64,000 nt of DNA from Micromonospora violae (GCF_004217135.1 NZ_SHKK01000001.1:3658001-3722000); one strand, 5' to 3'; positions 34,936 to 45,481 are shown, counted from the first letter of the stretch. Notes: generated from the letters alone by a model not told the origin. Numbers and translations: made by a program.

Positions 34936-35050
34936 GACCGTCTGTCGACGCCCAGCCGCGTCGATCATGCAGTTGTGGTGCCCCACAAATCGGGCAGGAG
35001 CGAACATTCCACCCACCACAACTCCATGATCGACCGGCGAGGGGGTGGGC
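34741..35050 (+). repeat. Segmental duplication, copy A (3' end of M1 peptidase gene plus flank)
   Basis: About 310 bp covering the last 65 codons of the peptidase gene and the following inverted-repeat element. It is nearly identical to 35690-35998, differing by scattered substitutions and a 2-bp indel within the coding part. Confidence 0.9.
34961..35033. repeat. Inverted-repeat element, copy A
   Basis: 20-bp arms with one mismatch (34961-34980, TCGATCATGCAGTTGTGGTG; 35014-35033) flank a 33-nt centre. It starts 25 bp after the peptidase stop codon, so it may also end transcription. The structure resembles a REP or MITE-like unit. Confidence 0.75.
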
Positions 35051-35056
35051 CGGGGG

Positions 35057-35554
35057 TTAGGGGGTTGGGGGTTTTGCTGCTTCTATGGCTCGGATGTGGC
35101 GGTAGGCGAACCAGAGCGGCGGGAACGCCCCGACGGCAAAGGACAGGTCGATGAGCGTCCAGAACCAGGGGATGTCCCGGATCGGGCCGCAGATCAGCGC
35201 CAACGGAACGATGCCCGCGCAGGCGATCATGCCGACCTGCACCACCCAGACGTTGCGCACCGGGTCGCGCAGCGGCCCCCAGAACGCCACCGCCAGCACC
35301 AGATGGGCGAAGGCCAGCCAGTCGGTGCCGTAGAGCAGGAACGGGTAGTCCTCGCCGGCCGTCACGAGCCCGGTGTGCACCCGCTCGATCCAGGCGACCA
35401 GCGCCGGAAGTTGGTCGGCGAGCGGATCCAGTACGCGTAGCAGCCAACGCACCTCGATCTCCAGCGGAAACGCGGTGACACCGCTGAGGAAGAGCCCGAT
35501 CAACACGATCCACAGCCACCGGCGGGTACGCCGTAGCCGCTCCTCGATCTCCAT
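35057..35554 (-). CDS. Four-helix membrane protein, unknown function
   Basis: A 165-residue integral membrane protein from ATG 35554. Predicted helices are LWIVLIGLFLSGVTAF, DWLAFAHLVLAVAFWG, VVQVGMIACAGIVPLALI and FWTLIDLSFAVGAFPPLWFA. The N-terminus is basic (EERLRRTRR). Conserved-looking polar positions (TDWLAF, IDLSFA) inside helices suggest ligand binding, but I do not know the family name. The gene lies exactly between the two copies of the duplicated peptidase segment, on the opposite strand. Confidence 0.7.
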   Translation of the reverse strand: MEIEERLRRTRRWLWIVLIGLFLSGVTAFPLEIEVRWLLRVLDPLADQLPALVAWIERVHTGLVTAGEDYPFLLYGTDWLAFAHLVLAVAFWGPLRDPVRNVWVVQVGMIACAGIVPLALICGPIRDIPWFWTLIDLSFAVGAFPPLWFAYRHIRAIEAAKPPTP

Positions 35555-35689
35555 CAGCGCAGCGTAACGATGATCTTCATGGTGGGCTGTCCCGGAAGCG
35601 GGCCACCGAGGGTGACAGCTGTCTCAGCGCTTCGCGACCGGCCCGGCGGTCGCCAATTCCCTGAGCCGGACCCCGCCCGAGAGAACGAC

Positions 35690-35882
35690 AACGGCACCAT
35701 CGCGCAGTTCCAAGCGCTGGCCGAACAGATCTCCGGGCTGGACCTGGACGACCTGTTCACCACCTGGCTGTTCACCCCCGGCCGGCCCGACGTGGCCAGC
35801 GCCGCTCACAAGCCGCCCGCCGACCGAGCCGAAGCCCTGGCCCAAGATCCGCGAGAGGCACCACCCGCTGCTGTCGCACTAG
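35690..35882 (+). pseudogene. Decayed duplicate of the M1 peptidase C-terminus
   Basis: This stretch encodes GTIAQFQALAEQISGLDLDD and FTTWLFTPGRPDVASAA, identical to the C-terminus of the M1 peptidase. A 2-bp deletion relative to the parent (CTCACAAGCC versus CTCGCAAGGCCA) shifts the frame. No catalytic domain precedes it; the 120 bp upstream (35570-35689) is unrelated. It is a gene fragment left by duplication. Confidence 0.85.
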
Positions 35883-35907
35883 GACGGTCCATCGCCGCCC
35901 AGCCGCG

Positions 35908-35980
35908 TCGATCATGCAGTTGTGGTGCCCCACAAATCGGGCAGGAGCGAACCTTCCGCCCACCACAACTCCATGATCGA
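35908..35980. repeat. Inverted-repeat element, copy B
   Basis: The same 20-bp arms as copy A (35908-35927 and 35961-35980) with a 33-nt centre that differs from copy A at two positions. Confidence 0.75.
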
Positions 35981-35998
35981 CCGACGAGGGGGTGGGGC

Positions 35999-36319
35999 GG
36001 AGGGTTGGCGGGGCGGAGGGGTGGCGGGGCGGGGGCGGGGCGGGGCGGGGGCCGCCGCGGGTGGCTGTTTTATGTAAAACAATTTGCCAAGCCTTGGAAA
36101 ATCTTTGGCGTCACCGCGGTCAGTTCAAATAAACCGTGGTGATTCGTGCCATGTTTCGCTGTTCGAGCAGGTCGGATACAAATACACCGGATGCCGGTAG
36201 ATCAACGGAAGGCGCAGAGGCAGCAGCCCGCAGCGGCTCACCACAACAGACGATTACCGCCGCCCGACTTGGCCGTCAGCCCAAACCAAGTCAACCACCG
36301 ACCAGATTGGACAGAAGTT
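35999..36319. other. Compositionally split intergenic region (G-rich then AT-rich)
   Basis: The first 60 bp are almost pure G/C with long G-runs. From 36063 to about 36145 the composition turns AT-rich (for example TTTTATGTAAAACAATTTG), which is rare in this genome and could hold a promoter. I see no convincing gene before 36320. The AT-rich part may be foreign DNA or a promoter region for the small secreted protein. Confidence 0.6.
36026..36051 (+). other. G-quadruplex-forming motif
   Basis: Five G-runs of 4, 5, 4, 4 and 5 bases are separated by single C residues (36026-36029, 36031-36035, 36037-36040, 36042-36045, 36047-36051). This satisfies any standard G4 rule with minimum loop length. 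Confidence 0.75.
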
Positions 36320-36628
36320 TTGTCGATCCAGAAGAGAGTTCTTCGCGCTGTCGCACCCTCCCTCCTCGTGGGAGCGATGGCCTTCGGCGTTCTGCCGGGC
36401 GCGGCCGGTTCAGCCTCTGCCGAGCCCACTACCACCCGCGCGACAGCGGTGTACGTCAACGACATCATTCGTCAGAACATCTGGGATTACTACCTGTGCC
36501 TGGGCGAGGCGCAGCACCGGAACACGTACACCTACGGAAACCCCAACGGAATCATCAACGGCGACTACTTCTACTGCGCGAAGCGCGACGCGGGCGGCTG
36601 GAACCTCTGGTGGCGGCACCGGGCCTGA
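36320..36628 (+). CDS. Small secreted aromatic-rich peptide/protein
   Basis: A 102-residue protein from TTG 36320, or a later start; the upstream open frame has no signal-like start and no strong Shine-Dalgarno was found. The N-terminus is a signal peptide (SIQKRVLRAVAPSLLVGAMA, cleavage near SASAEP). The mature 65 residues are rich in Tyr, Trp and Asn (IWDYYLCLGEAQHRNTYTYG, GDYFYCAKRDAGGWNLWWRH), with two cysteines likely in a disulfide. No family recognised. It follows an AT-rich, G4-containing patch, so it may be acquired. A secreted antimicrobial-like or developmental peptide is possible, with no direct support. Confidence 0.6.
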   Translation: MSIQKRVLRAVAPSLLVGAMAFGVLPGAAGSASAEPTTTRATAVYVNDIIRQNIWDYYLCLGEAQHRNTYTYGNPNGIINGDYFYCAKRDAGGWNLWWRHRA

Positions 36629-36683
36629 GAAGGTGTTCCACTGAGCCGCGGTACGACACACCCGGCCAACGATCCAGTACGCG

Positions 36684-38087
36684 CTATCCGCGGCGGGCCG
36701 CCTGGCCGGCCGTGGTCAGCTCCCGGAGCCGGACGGTGACTCCTGACCGGGTCACCCCGGCGTCGGCGGGCGCGATGGCACAGACCGCCCCGGCGGGCCG
36801 GACGATGCGGGCGGCCCGGAACGCCGCTCGGCGTACCGGATGGCGAGGCCGGGGTGTGACCAGCGCGAGGGTCTCCGTGCGGCCGCGCTGCCGGTCCAGG
36901 GCGACGGCCGCCGCCGCCGTGGCGATCGCCGCGGCGGATCCGGCGAGGACGAGGGTCTGACGCGGTCCGGCGTGTTCGGCGAGCCAGCCGAGCAGCGGGG
37001 CACCGACCGCGGCGGACACCGAGCCGGTGACCGCCAGGGCGGCGAGCACCCGGCCGCGCATCGCGGCATCGGTGTCGAGCTGGGCGCGGGTGCCGACGGT
37101 GGTGTCGATGACCACCGCGGCGGCGGCGATCGGCAGGATCACGGCGGCGAAGCTCCAGGTGCCCGGCGCGAGGCCGGCGACGATCTGCAACCCGCTGGCG
37201 AGCAGACCCGCGACGACCAGGGTCCGGTACCCCAGGGAGCGCCGACGGGCCGCGACGAGCGCACCCACCACCGTGCCGACCGCGAAGACGGTCGACAGGA
37301 AGCCGTACCCGGAGGCGCCGGAGTCCAGCGGCCCGTCGCTCATCGCCGCCATGGTCACCTGGTAGTTGCGGCCCAGGCTGCCGAGCACGAACGACAGGGC
37401 GAGCGCGAGGAGCAGCACCGGCTGCCCCCGTAGGTAGGCGAACCCGGCGCGGACACCGTCCCGAGTCCGGTCGACGGCCGCCACCGCGAAGCCGGGTACG
37501 ACGCCCGGGCGGACGGCGAACAGCGCCACCACCACGGCGGCGAAGCTGGCCGCGTTGATGCCGAACAGCAGGGCGGGGCCGACGGCGGCGACCACCACCG
37601 CGCCGAGGCTCATCCCGAGGATGCGGCCGGCGGAGTTGGTCAGCGAGCCGAGCGCCAGGGCGTTACCCAGCGTCTCCCGGTCGACGAGGCTGGACACCCA
37701 GCGCCCCATCACCGGGCCTTCGATCGCCGAGACGGCACCGGTGGCCAGGGAGATCGCGAAGATCAGCGGCAGGCCGCCGACCCCGGTCAGGGCGACCGCC
37801 GCCAGTCCGGCGGCGAGCGTCGCGTGGGCCAGCTGGGCGGTGATCAGCAGCGGGCGGGCCGGCAGGCGGTCGGCCAGCACACCGCCCCAGACGCTGAGCA
37901 GCAACGTGGGTGCCGCCTGGAGCAGCACGGCGAAGCCCATGGAGGTGGCCGAGCCGGTCGCCTTCAGCACGTACCAGTTGACTCCGAGGACCTGCATCCA
38001 GGTGCCGATGACGGAGACGAAGCCAGCCAGCGCCCAGATCCGGTAGTTGCGGTGGCGCAGTGCGGCGAAGGTGGCACCCATGCCCAC
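36684..38087 (-). CDS. MFS exporter (EntS/MFS_3 type)
   Basis: A 467-residue 12-helix MFS protein from GTG 38087, with GGAGG six bases upstream. The N-terminus FAALRHRNYRIWALAGFVSV and motif A-like GGVLADRLPARPLL place it with the MFS_3 (enterobactin exporter-like) group. The tail of about 60 residues is Arg-rich and hydrophilic. Likely exports a small metabolite or drug by proton antiport. It is read leftward downstream of gltD but is separated from it by a strong terminator. Confidence 0.9.
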   Translation of the reverse strand: MGMGATFAALRHRNYRIWALAGFVSVIGTWMQVLGVNWYVLKATGSATSMGFAVLLQAAPTLLLSVWGGVLADRLPARPLLITAQLAHATLAAGLAAVALTGVGGLPLIFAISLATGAVSAIEGPVMGRWVSSLVDRETLGNALALGSLTNSAGRILGMSLGAVVVAAVGPALLFGINAASFAAVVVALFAVRPGVVPGFAVAAVDRTRDGVRAGFAYLRGQPVLLLALALSFVLGSLGRNYQVTMAAMSDGPLDSGASGYGFLSTVFAVGTVVGALVAARRRSLGYRTLVVAGLLASGLQIVAGLAPGTWSFAAVILPIAAAAVVIDTTVGTRAQLDTDAAMRGRVLAALAVTGSVSAAVGAPLLGWLAEHAGPRQTLVLAGSAAAIATAAAAVALDRQRGRTETLALVTPRPRHPVRRAAFRAARIVRPAGAVCAIAPADAGVTRSGVTVRLRELTTAGQAARRG

Positions 38088-38211
38088 GACGAACCTCCAG
38101 CGATCGGCAGCATGATCATTCCGGCCGATCGCAAGGCGGTTCGGCAGCCAACAAGTCTTGCCGGCTTAAACCTATTTGCCCATATTTGTGAGTGGACTCA
38201 CCGGCGGGAAT

Positions 38212-38250
38212 GTCCGGCCGGTGCGGCGGCAACCCGCGCACCGGCCGGAC
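38212..38250. terminator. Terminator of the gltBD operon
   Basis: A perfect 14-bp stem (GTCCGGCCGGTGCG at 38212-38225, CGCACCGGCCGGAC at 38237-38250) with an 11-nt loop starts 10 bp after the gltD stop codon. Confidence 0.85.
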
Positions 38251-38259
38251 GCCCTCGGC

Positions 38260-39795
38260 TCAGCGAACGGCCAGCGCCTGCGCGGCCGGACCCACCGGAG
38301 CCGGCAACGCGCCGACACCACCCAGGTAGGTGTGGATGGCGGCCGCCACCGCCCGCCCCTCGGCGATGGCCCAGACGATCAGCGAAGCGCCCCGGTGCAT
38401 GTCACCGGCCACGAACACCCCGTCCGCATCGGTCTGCCAGTCGTCGCGGGCGTCGATGGCACCCCGAGCGTTGCGGGCCACACCGAGTTGGGCCAGCAGC
38501 GGCTGCTGCTCGGTGCCCTCGAAGCCGATCGCCAGCAGCACCAGGTCGGCCGGCAGCTCCCGTTCCGATCCCGGTACCACCGTGACGACCCGACGTCCGT
38601 CGCGCTTCTCCACCGTCACCTCGGCGATCCGCACCGCCCGCACCTGACCGGTGCCGTCGTCCACGAACTCCTGCACCGCCACGGCGAAGACCCGCTCGCC
38701 ACCCTCCTCGTGCGCCGGGTAGCTGCGCAGGATCCACGGCCACGTCGGCCACGGGTCCCGTGCCTCGTCGCGCTCCTGCGGCGGCTGCGGGTACAGGTCG
38801 AGCTGGTGCACACCCGCGGCGCCCTGGCGGTGGGCGACACCGAGACAGTCGGCCGCCGTGTCACCGCCACCGATGATCACCACGTGCTTGCCGGCCGCGT
38901 CGATCGGGCTGCCGTCGGGCAACACCGCCCGCGCCAGCCGGCGCTCGCCGGTGGCCACCACGCCAGCCTGATCGGTGGCCGCGGTGGCGACCGCGCGATT
39001 CGCCGCGACCAGGTGCGCCATCGCCTGGTGTACGCCCCGAAGCGCCCGCCCCGGGGTCTCCGGAGTGTCCCGGCCCTGCAACGCCCCGCAGGCCAGCAGC
39101 ACCGCGTCGTGCTCGGCACGCAACTGCTCGGCGGTGACGTCCACCCCGACGTTCACGCCGGTGCGGAAGCGCACCCCCTCGGCGGTGAGCTGGGCCAACC
39201 GGGCGTCGATGTGCCGCTTCTCCAACTTGAAGTCGGGGATGCCGTACCGGAGCAGGCCACCGATGGCGTCGTCGCGCTCGTACACCGTCACCGCGTGACC
39301 GGCGCGGGCCAGTTGCTGGGCGGCGGCGAGGCCGGCGGGCCCGGAACCGACCACGGCGACCGACCGGCCGGACGGCGCCGGCACCGGACGCGGGGTGAAC
39401 CCCCGCGCCGCGGCCGCGTCCGCGATCTCCACCTCGACCTGCTTGATGGTCACCGGTTGGCCGCCGGAGATGCCGAGCACGCAGGCCGCCTCGCAGGGCG
39501 CCGGGCAGAGCCGGCCGGTGAACTCCGGGAAGTTGTTGGTGGCGTGCAGCGACTCCACCGCGGCGTCCCAGTTGCCGGTACGCACCAGGTCGTTCCAGTC
39601 CGGGATGCGGTTGCCCAGCGGGCAGCCGTCGTGGCAGAACGGGATGCCGCAGTCCATGCATCGGGTGGCCTGCTCACGGATCAGTTCCTCACCGGCCGGC
39701 GGGTACACCTCCCGCCAGTCGCTGATCCGCACCGGCACCGGACGACGGGCCGGCAGCCGCCGGTCGTAGCGCAGAAAACCGTTCGGGTCAGGCAC
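38260..39795 (-). CDS. gltD: Glutamate synthase small (beta) subunit
   Basis: A 511-residue protein from GTG 39795 behind GGAGG. It has the N-terminal Fe-S motif [20 protein letters not shown], the second Cys cluster [13 protein letters not shown], the FAD site [20 protein letters not shown], and the NADPH site [16 protein letters not shown]. It passes electrons from NADPH through FAD and 4Fe-4S clusters to the large subunit. Its start overlaps the gltB stop by eight bases, so the two are coupled. Length is standard. Confidence 0.97.
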   Translation of the reverse strand: MPDPNGFLRYDRRLPARRPVPVRISDWREVYPPAGEELIREQATRCMDCGIPFCHDGCPLGNRIPDWNDLVRTGNWDAAVESLHATNNFPEFTGRLCPAPCEAACVLGISGGQPVTIKQVEVEIADAAAARGFTPRPVPAPSGRSVAVVGSGPAGLAAAQQLARAGHAVTVYERDDAIGGLLRYGIPDFKLEKRHIDARLAQLTAEGVRFRTGVNVGVDVTAEQLRAEHDAVLLACGALQGRDTPETPGRALRGVHQAMAHLVAANRAVATAATDQAGVVATGERRLARAVLPDGSPIDAAGKHVVIIGGGDTAADCLGVAHRQGAAGVHQLDLYPQPPQERDEARDPWPTWPWILRSYPAHEEGGERVFAVAVQEFVDDGTGQVRAVRIAEVTVEKRDGRRVVTVVPGSERELPADLVLLAIGFEGTEQQPLLAQLGVARNARGAIDARDDWQTDADGVFVAGDMHRGASLIVWAIAEGRAVAAAIHTYLGGVGALPAPVGPAAQALAVR

Positions 39796-42700
39796 GTGCC
39801 ACCTCCTGGGCAGCCACCCGCGGGGCGGGCGGGGCCGCCGCGGCGGGTGCGCTCAGCGCGCCCATCACCGCGTCGTCGACGTCGCGGCCGGCTGCTTCGG
39901 CGGCCCGCATGATCTCCAGCACCCGGCGGTAGTCGCGGGGTACCACAGCGGTGAACTCGGCCACCGCCTCCGGCCAGCGCTTGAGCAACTCCTCGGCGAC
40001 CGCCGAGCCGGTCTCGGCCACGTGCCGTTGGACCAGCTCGTGCAGGAGCGCCTGCTCCTGCTCGCCGAGCGGCATCAGGTCGACCAGTTCCGGGTTGACC
40101 CGGGCGCGGTCCAGGTGGTGCACGAACGCCGTGCCGCCCGACATGCCGGCCGCGAAGTTCCGGCCGGTCGCGCCGAGCACCACCACCGTGCCGCCGGTCA
40201 TGTACTCGCAGCCGTGGTCGCCGACGCCCTCGACCACGGCGATCGCGCCGGAGTTGCGCACCGCGAACCGTTCCCCCACCCGGCCACGCAGGAAGACCTC
40301 GCCCGCCGTGGCCCCGTACAGGATGGTGTTGCCGGCGATGATCTGATCCTCGGCGCGCCGCCCCGGCTCGGCGTCGGGGTCGAGGAACGGCGCGGCGGCG
40401 TCCGGACGGACGACGAGCCGCCCACCGGAGAGCCCCTTGCCCACGTAGTCGTTGGCGTCGCCGTGCAGGCGCAGGGTCACCCCGCGCGGCAGGAACGCGC
40501 CGAACGACTGCCCCGCCGTGCCGTGCAGCACGAACTCGATGGTGTCCTCGGGAAGACCGGCACCACCGAAGCGACGGGTCACCTCACCGCCGAGCATCGC
40601 GCCGACGCTGCGGTGCTCGTTGCGCACCGCGACCTCGACCCGCACCGGCGCCCCGTCCGTCAGAGCCGGACGGGCCAACGCGATCAGCTCGTTGTCGAGT
40701 GCCTGCTCCAGGCCGTGATCCTGCGCGCGGACCCCGCGTCGCGCCGCGTCGGCGGGCAGCTCCGGCAGGTGCAGGACGGGCGCCAGGTCCAACCCGTGCG
40801 CCTTCCAGTGCGACACCGCCGGGGCCACGTCGAGCAGCTCGGACTGCCCGATCGCCTCCTCGATCGACCGGAAACCCAACTCGGCCAGGTAACCCCGGAC
40901 CTCCTCGGCGAGGAAGAGGAAGAAGTTCTCCACGAACTCCGGCTTACCGGTGAAGCGTTCCCGCAGCACCGGGTTCTGGGTGGCGATGCCGACCGGGCAG
41001 GTGTCCAGGTGGCAGACCCGCATCATCACGCAGCCCTCGACGATCAGCGGCGCGGTCGCGAAGCCGAACTCCTCCGCGCCGAGCAGTGCCGCGATCAGCA
41101 CGTCCCGGCCGGTCTTGAGCTGACCGTCGACCTGCACGGTGACCCGGTCGCGCAGCTTGTTGAGCAGCAGCGTCTGCTGCGCCTCGGCCAGCCCCAGCTC
41201 CCACGGGGTGCCGGCGTGCTTGAGCGAGTTCATCGGGGAGGCACCGGTGCCGCCGTCGTGGCCGGAGATCAGGATGACGTCCGCCTTGAGCTTCGCCACG
41301 CCGGCGGCGACGGTGCCGACACCGACCTCGCTGACCAGCTTGACGTGCACCCGGGCCGCCGGGTTGACGCACTTCAGGTCGTGCACCAGCTGGGCGAGGT
41401 CCTCGATGGAGTAGATGTCGTGGTGCGGCGGCGGGGAGATCAGACCCACCCCGGGGGTGGCGTGCCGGGTCCGGGCGATCCACGGCCACACCTTGTTGCC
41501 GGGCAGCTGACCGCCCTCACCCGGCTTGGCGCCCTGGGCCATCTTGATCTGGAGATCGTCGGCGTTGACCAGGTATTCGCTGGTCACACCGAACCGGCCG
41601 CTGGCGATCTGCTTGACCGCCGACCGGCGGGCCGGGTCGTGCAGTCGCTCGACGTCCTCGCCGCCCTCGCCGGTGTTGGACTTCCCGCCGAGCCGGTTCA
41701 TGGCGATGGCGAGCGTCTCGTGCGCCTCCGCCGAGATCGACCCGTACGACATCGCGCCGGTGGCGAACCGCTTGACGATCTCGGTGGCCGGCTCGACCTC
41801 CTCGATCGGCACCGCCGGGCGGACCCCGGTACGCAGGGTGAACAGCCCGCGCAGTGAACCGGCCTGCGCGGCCAGCGCGTCGACCTTCGCCGTGTACTGC
41901 CGGAAGACGTCGTACTGCCGGCTGCGGGTGGCGTGCTGGAGCAGGAAGACCGTCTCCGGGTTGAACAGGTGCAGCTCACCCTCGCGCCGCCACTGGTACT
42001 CGCCGCCGACCTCCAACCGGGAGGAGCTGACGGTGCCGGCCGGCGGCCAGGCCAGCGCGTGCCGGGCGGCCACCTCGGCGTGTACGCCCGCGAGACCGAC
42101 CCCGCCGATGCGGCTCGGGGTGCCCCGGAAGTAGCGCTCGACCAGCCGGCTGTCCAGGCCGACCGCCTCGAAGACCTGCGCCCCGCAGTACGACGACACG
42201 GTCGAGATGCCCATCTTGGACATGATCTTCAGGACGCCCTTGCCGAGCGCCTTGGCGTAGTTGCGCACCGCGCCGGCCGGTTCCACCCCGACGAGCGCGC
42301 CCGTGGAGATCATGTCCTCCACCGACTCGAACGCCAGGTACGGGTTCACCGCCGCCGCGCCGTAGCCGATCAGCACCGCCGCGTGGTGCACCTCCCGGCA
42401 GTCGCCGGACTCGACGATCAGCGCCACCTGGGTGCGGGTCTGCTCGCGTACCAGGTGCTGGTGCACGGCCGCGGTGAGCAGCAGCGACGGGATCGGGGCC
42501 AGGTCGGCGTTGGAGTCCCGGTCGGAGAGCACCAGGATGCGCACGCCGTCCTCGATCGCCTCGGAGACGTGCCGGCAGATCTCGGTCAGCCGCGCCTTGA
42601 TCCCGGCGGCACCCTCCCGGATCCGGTACAGCCCGGAGACCCGGACCGCCTTGAAGCCGGGCAGGTCACCGTCCTCGTCGATGGAGAGGATCTTCGCCAG

Positions 42701-44509
42701 CTCGTCGTTGTCGATGATCGGGTGCGGGAGCACGATCTGCCGGCAGCTCGCCGCGCCCGGATCGAGCAGGTTGCCCTCCGGCCCGATTGTCGACGCCAGG
42801 CTGGTCACCAACTCTTCGCGGATGGCGTCCAACGGCGGGTTCGTCACCTGGGCGAAGAGCTGGTGGAAGTAGTCGTAGAGCAGCCGCGGCCGGGTGGACA
42901 GCGGGGCGATCGGGGTGTCCGTACCCATCGAGCCGAGCGGCTCGACGCCGGTACGGGCCATCGGCCCGAGCAGGATCTTCAGCTCCTCCTCGGTGTAGCC
43001 GAAGGTCTGCTGCCGGCGGCGCACCGAGTCGTGCGTGTAGACGGTGTGCTCACGGGCCGGCAGGTCGTTCAGCTCGATCAGCCCGGCGTGCAGCCACTCG
43101 CCGTACGGCTGGGCGGCGGCCAACTCGGACTTGATCTCCTCGTCGTGCACGATCCGCCCGGCGACGGTGTCGACCAGGAACATCCGGCCCGGCTGGAGCC
43201 GCCCCTTCGCGACCACGTGCGCCGGGTCGAGGTCGAGGACGCCCGCCTCGGAGCCGAGCACCACGATCCCGTCGTCGGTCTGCCACCAGCGCCCCGGACG
43301 CAGCCCGTTGCGGTCCAGCACCGCGCCGACGATCTCGCCGTCGGTGAAGGCCACCGACGCCGGACCGTCCCACGGCTCCATGAGGCTGGCGTGGAAGCGG
43401 TAGAAGGCCCGCTTGGCCGGGTCCATCCCCGGGTCGTTCTCCCAGGCCTCGGGGATCATCATGAGCACCGCGTGCGGCAGGCTCCGCCCGGCCAGGTGCA
43501 GCAGCTCCAGGACCTCGTCGAAGTTCGCCGAGTCGGAGGCGGCGGGGGTGCAGACCGGGAAGACCCGCCGGATGTTGCCCGGCACGTTCGGCGAGCGCAG
43601 CAGCGCCTCGCGGGCCTGCATCCAGTTGCGGTTGCCCCGGATCGTGTTGATCTCTCCGTTGTGGGCGATGAACCGGTACGGGTGCGCCAGCGGCCAGGAC
43701 GGGAAGGTGTTGGTGGAGAACCGGGAGTGCACCAGCGCGATCGCGCTGTCCATCCGCTCGTCGCGCAGGTCCGGGTAGAACGCCGGCAACTGGTCGGGCG
43801 TGAGCATGCCCTTGTAGACCATGGTGCGGCTGGACAGCGACGGGAAGTACGCCGCGACGCCGCGCTCGGCGGTCTCCCGCTCGGCCTGCTTACGCAGACA
43901 GAACGCCACCCGGTCCAGATCGATGCCGCGCAGCGGGGAACCGGCCGGCCCGTCCGGCGCGTCGGTGAGGCGGTGCGCGGCCAGGAAGAGCTGCCGGACC
44001 CGGGGCATCGCCGCCAGCGCGGTCTCGCCCAGGTCACTCGGGTCGATCGGCACGTCCCGCCATCCGAGCACGTCGGCGCCCTCGACCAGCGCGTACTTCT
44101 CGATCACCCGTCGGGCCCGCGCCTCGGCGGCATCGTCGTCGGGAAGGAAGACCAGCCCGGTGGCGTACTCGCCGGCCGGGGGAAGCGCGAGGCCGGTCAC
44201 CGCGCGCAGGAACGCGTCGGGCACCTGGATCATGATGCCGGCGCCGTCGCCGGTGTTCGGCTCCGCGCCACGAGCGCCTCGGTGGTCCAGTCGACAGAGC
44301 GCGCCGAGCCCGTTGGCGACGACCGAGTGGGAACGTCGGCCGTGCAGGTCCGCCACGAAGGCCACACCGCAGGCGTCGTGCTCCTGCGCGGGGTCGTAGA
44401 GGCCCTGGGCGGCCGGACGGGGGTGGGGCGTCGGGGACGCCTGCGGGCTGTGCGGATGCGGCTGGGCTGTTTCCGCGTACGGCTGAGCCACCGGGCCTCC
44501 TGTCGTCAC
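39788..44509 (-). CDS. gltB: Glutamate synthase large (alpha) subunit
   Basis: A 1573-residue enzyme. An N-terminal leader precedes Cys47 ([13 protein letters not shown]), the Ntn nucleophile of the glutaminase domain after propeptide removal. The central and FMN domains include [16 protein letters not shown] and [19 protein letters not shown]. The 3Fe-4S motif is [15 protein letters not shown]. The C-terminal beta-helix domain ends with GLSGGRLVV and [20 protein letters not shown]. It makes two glutamates from glutamine and 2-oxoglutarate in nitrogen assimilation. First gene of gltB-gltD, read leftward. The first 35 residues before the Cys are a Pro/His-rich extension. Confidence 0.98.
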   Translation of the reverse strand: MTTGGPVAQPYAETAQPHPHSPQASPTPHPRPAAQGLYDPAQEHDACGVAFVADLHGRRSHSVVANGLGALCRLDHRGARGAEPNTGDGAGIMIQVPDAFLRAVTGLALPPAGEYATGLVFLPDDDAAEARARRVIEKYALVEGADVLGWRDVPIDPSDLGETALAAMPRVRQLFLAAHRLTDAPDGPAGSPLRGIDLDRVAFCLRKQAERETAERGVAAYFPSLSSRTMVYKGMLTPDQLPAFYPDLRDERMDSAIALVHSRFSTNTFPSWPLAHPYRFIAHNGEINTIRGNRNWMQAREALLRSPNVPGNIRRVFPVCTPAASDSANFDEVLELLHLAGRSLPHAVLMMIPEAWENDPGMDPAKRAFYRFHASLMEPWDGPASVAFTDGEIVGAVLDRNGLRPGRWWQTDDGIVVLGSEAGVLDLDPAHVVAKGRLQPGRMFLVDTVAGRIVHDEEIKSELAAAQPYGEWLHAGLIELNDLPAREHTVYTHDSVRRRQQTFGYTEEELKILLGPMARTGVEPLGSMGTDTPIAPLSTRPRLLYDYFHQLFAQVTNPPLDAIREELVTSLASTIGPEGNLLDPGAASCRQIVLPHPIIDNDELAKILSIDEDGDLPGFKAVRVSGLYRIREGAAGIKARLTEICRHVSEAIEDGVRILVLSDRDSNADLAPIPSLLLTAAVHQHLVREQTRTQVALIVESGDCREVHHAAVLIGYGAAAVNPYLAFESVEDMISTGALVGVEPAGAVRNYAKALGKGVLKIMSKMGISTVSSYCGAQVFEAVGLDSRLVERYFRGTPSRIGGVGLAGVHAEVAARHALAWPPAGTVSSSRLEVGGEYQWRREGELHLFNPETVFLLQHATRSRQYDVFRQYTAKVDALAAQAGSLRGLFTLRTGVRPAVPIEEVEPATEIVKRFATGAMSYGSISAEAHETLAIAMNRLGGKSNTGEGGEDVERLHDPARRSAVKQIASGRFGVTSEYLVNADDLQIKMAQGAKPGEGGQLPGNKVWPWIARTRHATPGVGLISPPPHHDIYSIEDLAQLVHDLKCVNPAARVHVKLVSEVGVGTVAAGVAKLKADVILISGHDGGTGASPMNSLKHAGTPWELGLAEAQQTLLLNKLRDRVTVQVDGQLKTGRDVLIAALLGAEEFGFATAPLIVEGCVMMRVCHLDTCPVGIATQNPVLRERFTGKPEFVENFFLFLAEEVRGYLAELGFRSIEEAIGQSELLDVAPAVSHWKAHGLDLAPVLHLPELPADAARRGVRAQDHGLEQALDNELIALARPALTDGAPVRVEVAVRNEHRSVGAMLGGEVTRRFGGAGLPEDTIEFVLHGTAGQSFGAFLPRGVTLRLHGDANDYVGKGLSGGRLVVRPDAAAPFLDPDAEPGRRAEDQIIAGNTILYGATAGEVFLRGRVGERFAVRNSGAIAVVEGVGDHGCEYMTGGTVVVLGATGRNFAAGMSGGTAFVHHLDRARVNPELVDLMPLGEQEQALLHELVQRHVAETGSAVAEELLKRWPEAVAEFTAVVPRDYRRVLEIMRAAEAAGRDVDDAVMGALSAPAAAAPPAPRVAAQEVARA

Positions 44510-44635
44510 TCAGGTTGGATCATGGTGGGGACGACGTCGGCCCGTGGGTCTATTGAGTCTACGTTAGGGCCGGGGTCGCACGACCACCTGAGATTGATCA
44601 CACCGTCCACTGGCTGGGACGTGTAGTCTCGCGCG

Positions 44636-45481
44636 GTGGATCCGCTACACAAGAACGTCTTCGACCGGTTGGAACGCTTCTACGACGCGGTGCCCCGTGA
44701 CGTCGCCGCTGCTGAGGAGCATGGCAGCCTGGTGCTGTTCGTCCGCGAAGGTGCCGGCTGGCCGTTCTACGCCCGCCCCCGGATCGACGCCAGCGAGCCG
44801 CCGTCGCTGGCCGACGTGGCCTCGGTCCGCGAGCGCCAGCGGAAGCTGGGCCTGCCGGAAGCCTTCGAGTGGGTGCACGAGACGACCCCTGAACTGCTGG
44901 CGGTGGCCCGTTCGGCGGGGCTGCACGTGCTGGAGGCACCGCTGATGGTGCTCGACCCGAGCGCGCTGCCCGACCCGGCGACGCTGTCCGACGCGGCGGT
45001 ACGGGTGCTGAGCGCGGACTCCCCCGACTTCGCCGCCGATGTCGCCGCCCGACGCGCGGTGGCAGCGGTGTCCTTCGCCGCCCCCGGCACCGCGCCCGGC
45101 GAGGCCGGTCCGGCCGAACGCGACGCCGCCGTCACCGAACTCGAACTGGCCGCGCTCGACGAGGAGCGCGCCCGCATCGCGGACGGTCGACGGATCTCCG
45201 CGCTGGTCGGCACACCGACCGAGGGCGCGCTGGCCAGCGGCATGGCGATGCGGGTGGATGACGTCGCGGAGATCGCCGGGGTGGCCACCCTGCCGTCCGC
45301 CCGACGACGCGGGCTGGGCGCCGCGCTCACCGCCACCCTGGCCCGGGAACTGCTGGCGGCCGGCACCGAGTTGGTTTTCCTCTCCGCGGGCAGCGACGAG
45401 ATCGCGCGGGTCTACCTCCGGGTCGGATTCCGCCGCATCGGCACCGCCTGCATCGCCGAACCCGCCGCCCTCATCCCCTGA
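44636..45481 (+). CDS. GNAT-family N-acetyltransferase
   Basis: A 281-residue protein with a C-terminal GNAT domain: MRVDDVAEIAGVATLPSARR, then the acetyl-CoA P-loop RRRGLGAALTATLARELLAA and the final YLRVGFRRIGTA. The N-terminal half (FDRLERFYDAVPRDVA...) is a separate domain of unknown role. The acetyl acceptor is unknown. GTG 44636 has no Shine-Dalgarno. A TAGTCT hexamer lies six bases upstream (44624-44629), so the mRNA may be leaderless. It is divergent from gltB. Confidence 0.88.
   Translation: MDPLHKNVFDRLERFYDAVPRDVAAAEEHGSLVLFVREGAGWPFYARPRIDASEPPSLADVASVRERQRKLGLPEAFEWVHETTPELLAVARSAGLHVLEAPLMVLDPSALPDPATLSDAAVRVLSADSPDFAADVAARRAVAAVSFAAPGTAPGEAGPAERDAAVTELELAALDEERARIADGRRISALVGTPTEGALASGMAMRVDDVAEIAGVATLPSARRRGLGAALTATLARELLAAGTELVFLSAGSDEIARVYLRVGFRRIGTACIAEPAALIP

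Larger units (their letters stand above)
35690..35998 (+). repeat. Segmental duplication, copy B
   Basis: Second copy of the segment at 34741-35050, in direct orientation and about 949 bp away. It includes the gene fragment and the inverted-repeat element. Confidence 0.9.

Noticed and set aside
36146..36319. An upstream extension of the small secreted protein.
   Set aside because: The extension is His/Gln/Arg-rich and would hide the signal peptide; no start with a ribosome-binding site was seen there.
41933..44626. An open frame of nearly 900 codons antisense to gltB.
   Set aside because: Composition is Arg/Gly/Val/His shadow sequence and it lies wholly within a canonical glutamate synthase gene.
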